A stretch of DNA of 23,798 nucleotides from DATDDB01 sp041490205 (GTDB taxonomy: Bacteria > Pseudomonadota > Gammaproteobacteria > Burkholderiales > Gallionellaceae), in assembly GCA_041490205.1 (NCBI GenBank), contig JBGPSQ010000019.1:1-23798 (forward strand), read 5' to 3'. The notes under the pieces were generated by a model, which worked only from the letters and a program-made list of their open reading frames with translations, was not told the origin of the DNA and ran no database searches. A program made the position numbers and the translations under genes. This document shows positions 21,735 to 23,798 of this stretch, in pieces (positions within the stretch are counted from its first letter, which is position 1; every line of letters starts with the position of its first letter).

Positions 21735-22985
21735 ATGTTTAAACATTTTAAGTTTGCGGCCGTCTGTTTAACGCTGGCCTTGTCGTGCGCTGGTGTTGCA
21801 AAGGCAGGCGACTACGAGAATCTTCTGCAGGCTGCCAAATCAGGGGACATCAAGCAAGTTGATCTTCTGCTGGGCAAGGGTGCGGACGCCAATGCCAAGG
21901 AGAAAAATGGATTTACCGTTCTTTACTACGCTGCCACGCTGGGGCGCAAGGATTTAGCCGAACGGCTGATCGCCAAGGGTGCGAACGTCAACGTCAAGGC
22001 AATGAATGATGCCACCCCGCTTCACTTCGCAGCCTTGCACGGTAGCAAGGAGATGGCCGAACTGCTCATTGCCAAGGGGGCGGATGTCAACGCCAGGGTT
22101 ACGCATGGCGCTACCCCGCTTTATGGGGCTACCCAAAAAGGATACAAGGAAGTGGTCGAACTGCTGATCGCCAAGGGGGCTGACGTCAACGCCAAAGACA
22201 ATGATGGCATTTCCCCGCTCCATCTAACTGCCCAAACGGGACACAGGGAGTTGGCCGAGCTGCTGATCGCGAAGGGGGCGGATGTCAACGCCAAAGAAAC
22301 CAATAGCGCCACCCCTCTTTTTTACGCTGCCTTGTCGGGACACAAGGATATGGCCGAACTGCTGATCGCCAAGGGTAATGACGTCAACGCCAAGGACAAT
22401 AACGGTTCGACCCCTCTTTATTTCGCGGCCCGAATGGGTTACAAGGATGTGGCCGAGCTGCTGATCGCCAAGGGCGCGGACGTCAATGCCAGGCGCAACG
22501 ATGACACTACCCCGCTTCACGGTACTGCCACACAGGAACACAAGGATGTGGCCGAACTTCTGATCGCGAAGGGCGCGGATGTCAACGCCAAGGACAAAGA
22601 TGGCGCTACCCCTCTTTTCACCGCTGCCTTAAAGGGACGCAAGGAGGTGGCCGAAAGTCTGCTCGCCAAGGGTGCGGACGTCAACGCAAGGGTCAAGAAT
22701 GGCGCTACCCCTCTTTTCACCGCTGCCGGGCTGGGACAGAAGGATATGGCCGAACTGCTGATCGCCAAGGGCGCGGACGTCAATGCCAAGTCCGTAAGCG
22801 GCACCACGCCTCTTTTTGCCGCCGCCAGCATGGGAAACAAGGATATGGCCGAGCTGCTGATCGCCAAGGGCGCGGAAGTCAATGCTGCGGATATAAACGG
22901 CCGCACCCCGCTGGCATATGCGATTATCAAAAAGCATGTTGCCGTGGCCGAGCTGCTCCGGCAGCATGGCGGCAAGGAACGCTAG
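21735..22985 (+). CDS. Exported ankyrin-repeat protein (twelve repeats)
   Basis: 416 residues. A Sec signal peptide (M-F-K-H-F-K, hydrophobic core, likely cleavage after A-K-A24) is followed by about twelve 33-residue ankyrin repeats in perfect register to the C-terminus, each of the form G-A/T-T-P-L-x-x-A-A-x-x-G-x-K-D-x-A-E-L-L-I-A-K-G-A-D-V-N-A-K. The first repeat is divergent and the last is capped by a basic end. There is no other domain, so it is a pure protein-binding scaffold in the periplasm or outside the cell. Partner unknown. AAAGGA provides a ribosome site before ATG 21735. The 17-bp tandem repeat lies upstream. Confidence 0.93.
   Translation: MFKHFKFAAVCLTLALSCAGVAKAGDYENLLQAAKSGDIKQVDLLLGKGADANAKEKNGFTVLYYAATLGRKDLAERLIAKGANVNVKAMNDATPLHFAALHGSKEMAELLIAKGADVNARVTHGATPLYGATQKGYKEVVELLIAKGADVNAKDNDGISPLHLTAQTGHRELAELLIAKGADVNAKETNSATPLFYAALSGHKDMAELLIAKGNDVNAKDNNGSTPLYFAARMGYKDVAELLIAKGADVNARRNDDTTPLHGTATQEHKDVAELLIAKGADVNAKDKDGATPLFTAALKGRKEVAESLLAKGADVNARVKNGATPLFTAAGLGQKDMAELLIAKGADVNAKSVSGTTPLFAAASMGNKDMAELLIAKGAEVNAADINGRTPLAYAIIKKHVAVAELLRQHGGKER
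21807..22982 (+). repeat. 99-bp intragenic tandem repeats encoding ankyrin units
   Basis: About twelve in-frame 99-bp units. The segment around CTGATCGCCAAGGG-GCGGA-GTCAA-GCCAA is kept almost identical at DNA level in the central units (about 22050-22890), including synonymous positions, while the parts encoding residues 1-15 of each unit vary. This suggests recent duplication or gene conversion, and the array could change copy number by recombination. Confidence 0.8.
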
Positions 22986-23080
22986 ATTATCCTGCGGATG
23001 AACGATCGCCCGTATTGAACCTGTTCTAAGCACCGCGGCAAGCGGGGGGCGGATTCTTGGCAATCCCAACCCCCGCGCTC

Positions 23081-23089
23081 TGATATAAT
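23081..23089 (+). promoter_or_regulatory. Extended -10 promoter of the DEAD-box helicase
   Basis: TGATATAAT gives a perfect TATAAT (23084-23089) with the TGn extension. The predicted start, about 7 bases on (near 23096), almost coincides with ATG 23099, so the mRNA may be leaderless. TTGGCA at 23058-23063 is too far (about 20 bp) to be an ideal -35. No Shine-Dalgarno sequence precedes the ATG. Confidence 0.55.
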
Positions 23090-23098
23090 GCCGGGCTT

Positions 23099-23798
23099 AT
23101 GGACGAAACCCCAGAAACAAACATTCCGGAAACAAAGATCCTGTTTTCCAACCTTGCCCTTGATCCGCTGATCCAGCGCGCCATCGAGGAGGCTGGTTAC
23201 ACTGAGCCCACGCCCATCCAGGCGCAGGCCATTCCGCATGTACTCGCCGGGCGAGACTTAATGGCGATGGCGCAGACCGGCACCGGCAAGACCGCCGCGT
23301 TCACCCTGCCCATGCTGCAGCGCCTGCTGCCGCACGCCAGCACCAGTACTTCGCCTGCGAAGCACCCGATACGCGCGCTGATCCTGGCGCCTACCCGCGA
23401 ATTGGCGATACAGGTGGGCGAGAGCGTGGTTACCTATTCCAAACAGGTGCCGCTGCGTTCCACCGTGGTCTATGGCGGCACCGACATCAAGGCACAGAAG
23501 CCCGCGCTGATGAAGGGCGTGGAGGTGCTGGTGGCCACCCCCGGACGCTTGCTCGACCACGTGGAAAGCCGCAATCTCCAGCTCAACCAGGTGCAGATGC
23601 TGATCCTGGACGAGGCCGACCGCATGCTGGACATGGGCTTCATGCCCGATCTCAAGCGCATCCTGGCGCTTCTGCCCAAGCAGCGCCAGACGCTGTTGTT
23701 CTCCGCCACTTTCTCCGACGACATCAAGAGGCTGGCGCAGGATTTCCTGGTCAACCCGGTGACGGTGGAAACCGCGCGGCGCAATGCGGCAGGAGAAA
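23099..23798 (+). CDS. rhlE: DEAD-box RNA helicase, RhlE-like (3' truncated by window edge)
   Basis: The first 233 codons, open to the end of the window. RecA1-domain motifs are all present: aromatic F and Q motif (F-S-N-L-A then P-T-P-I-Q), motif I A-Q-T-G-T-G-K64-T, motif Ia P-T-R-E-L-A, GG (Y-G-G-T), motif Ib T-P-G-R, motif II D171-E-A-D and motif III S-A-T. The M-L-D-M-G-F-M-P-D segment after DEAD is typical of the RhlE/SrmB group. Such helicases remodel RNA in ribosome assembly and decay, often in the cold. The second RecA domain and tail are outside the window, so RhlE versus another DEAD-box subgroup is not certain. Confidence 0.93.
   Translation, partial: MDETPETNIPETKILFSNLALDPLIQRAIEEAGYTEPTPIQAQAIPHVLAGRDLMAMAQTGTGKTAAFTLPMLQRLLPHASTSTSPAKHPIRALILAPTRELAIQVGESVVTYSKQVPLRSTVVYGGTDIKAQKPALMKGVEVLVATPGRLLDHVESRNLQLNQVQMLILDEADRMLDMGFMPDLKRILALLPKQRQTLLFSATFSDDIKRLAQDFLVNPVTVETARRNAAGE

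Noticed and set aside
21735..21800. Lipoprotein signal in the ankyrin protein (A-L-S-C)
   Set aside because: The lipobox is weak (Ala at -3, Leu at -2), while a good signal peptidase I site A-K-A follows a few residues later.
21807..22982. CRISPR-like array
   Set aside because: The regular 99-bp period encodes in-frame ankyrin repeats; no short spacers or cas genes are present.

Overview
The window looks like chromosomal DNA from a GC-rich, Gram-negative betaproteobacterium, probably of the Nitrosomonadales/Gallionellaceae type. This placement is inferred from gene families and codon use, not from a marker tree. Both ends cut genes: valS is missing its 5' part on the left, and an rhlE-like DEAD-box helicase runs off the right.

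Left part (1-5.2 kb). The 3' portion of valS is followed by a small DUF1622 membrane protein, an unrecognised 127-residue protein, a single-domain rhodanese and a Ser/Thr kinase with a C-terminal cyclic-nucleotide-binding domain. Three related palindromic elements that begin and end with the same 13-bp inverted sequence (1962-2095, 2508-2617, 3657-3825), plus a second palindrome family (2623-2712), fill the gaps between these genes.

Middle left (5.3-9.3 kb). A secreted BepA-type M48 protease with TPRs converges on a type IV pilin locus. That locus holds a pilin gene with a well-formed sigma-54 promoter, a rho-independent terminator just after it, and a polytopic GT-C-like membrane protein with a TPR tail, which is a candidate pilin glycosyltransferase.

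Centre (9.3-20.7 kb). Seven minus-strand genes are tightly spaced and likely co-transcribed, in transcription order: CHASE2-Ser/Thr kinase (frameshifted just before its HRD motif), PP2C phosphatase, double-FHA protein, CHASE2-adenylate cyclase, metallo-beta-lactamase-fold protein (possible cAMP phosphodiesterase), GAF-GspE/PilB-type secretion ATPase, and GAF-HD-GYP c-di-GMP phosphodiesterase. The set combines protein phosphorylation and its reversal, a phosphopeptide reader, cAMP synthesis with possible breakdown, c-di-GMP breakdown and an orphan pilus/secretion motor. The cNMP-binding kinase at 3.9-5.1 kb could be a cAMP receiver. I consider this the most interesting system in the window. How the parts connect is inference.

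Right part (20.7-23.8 kb). A cytoplasmic FrnE/DsbA-like thioredoxin-fold protein, an exported protein made of twelve 33-residue ankyrin repeats, and the start of the DEAD-box helicase, which has an extended -10 promoter almost touching its ATG.
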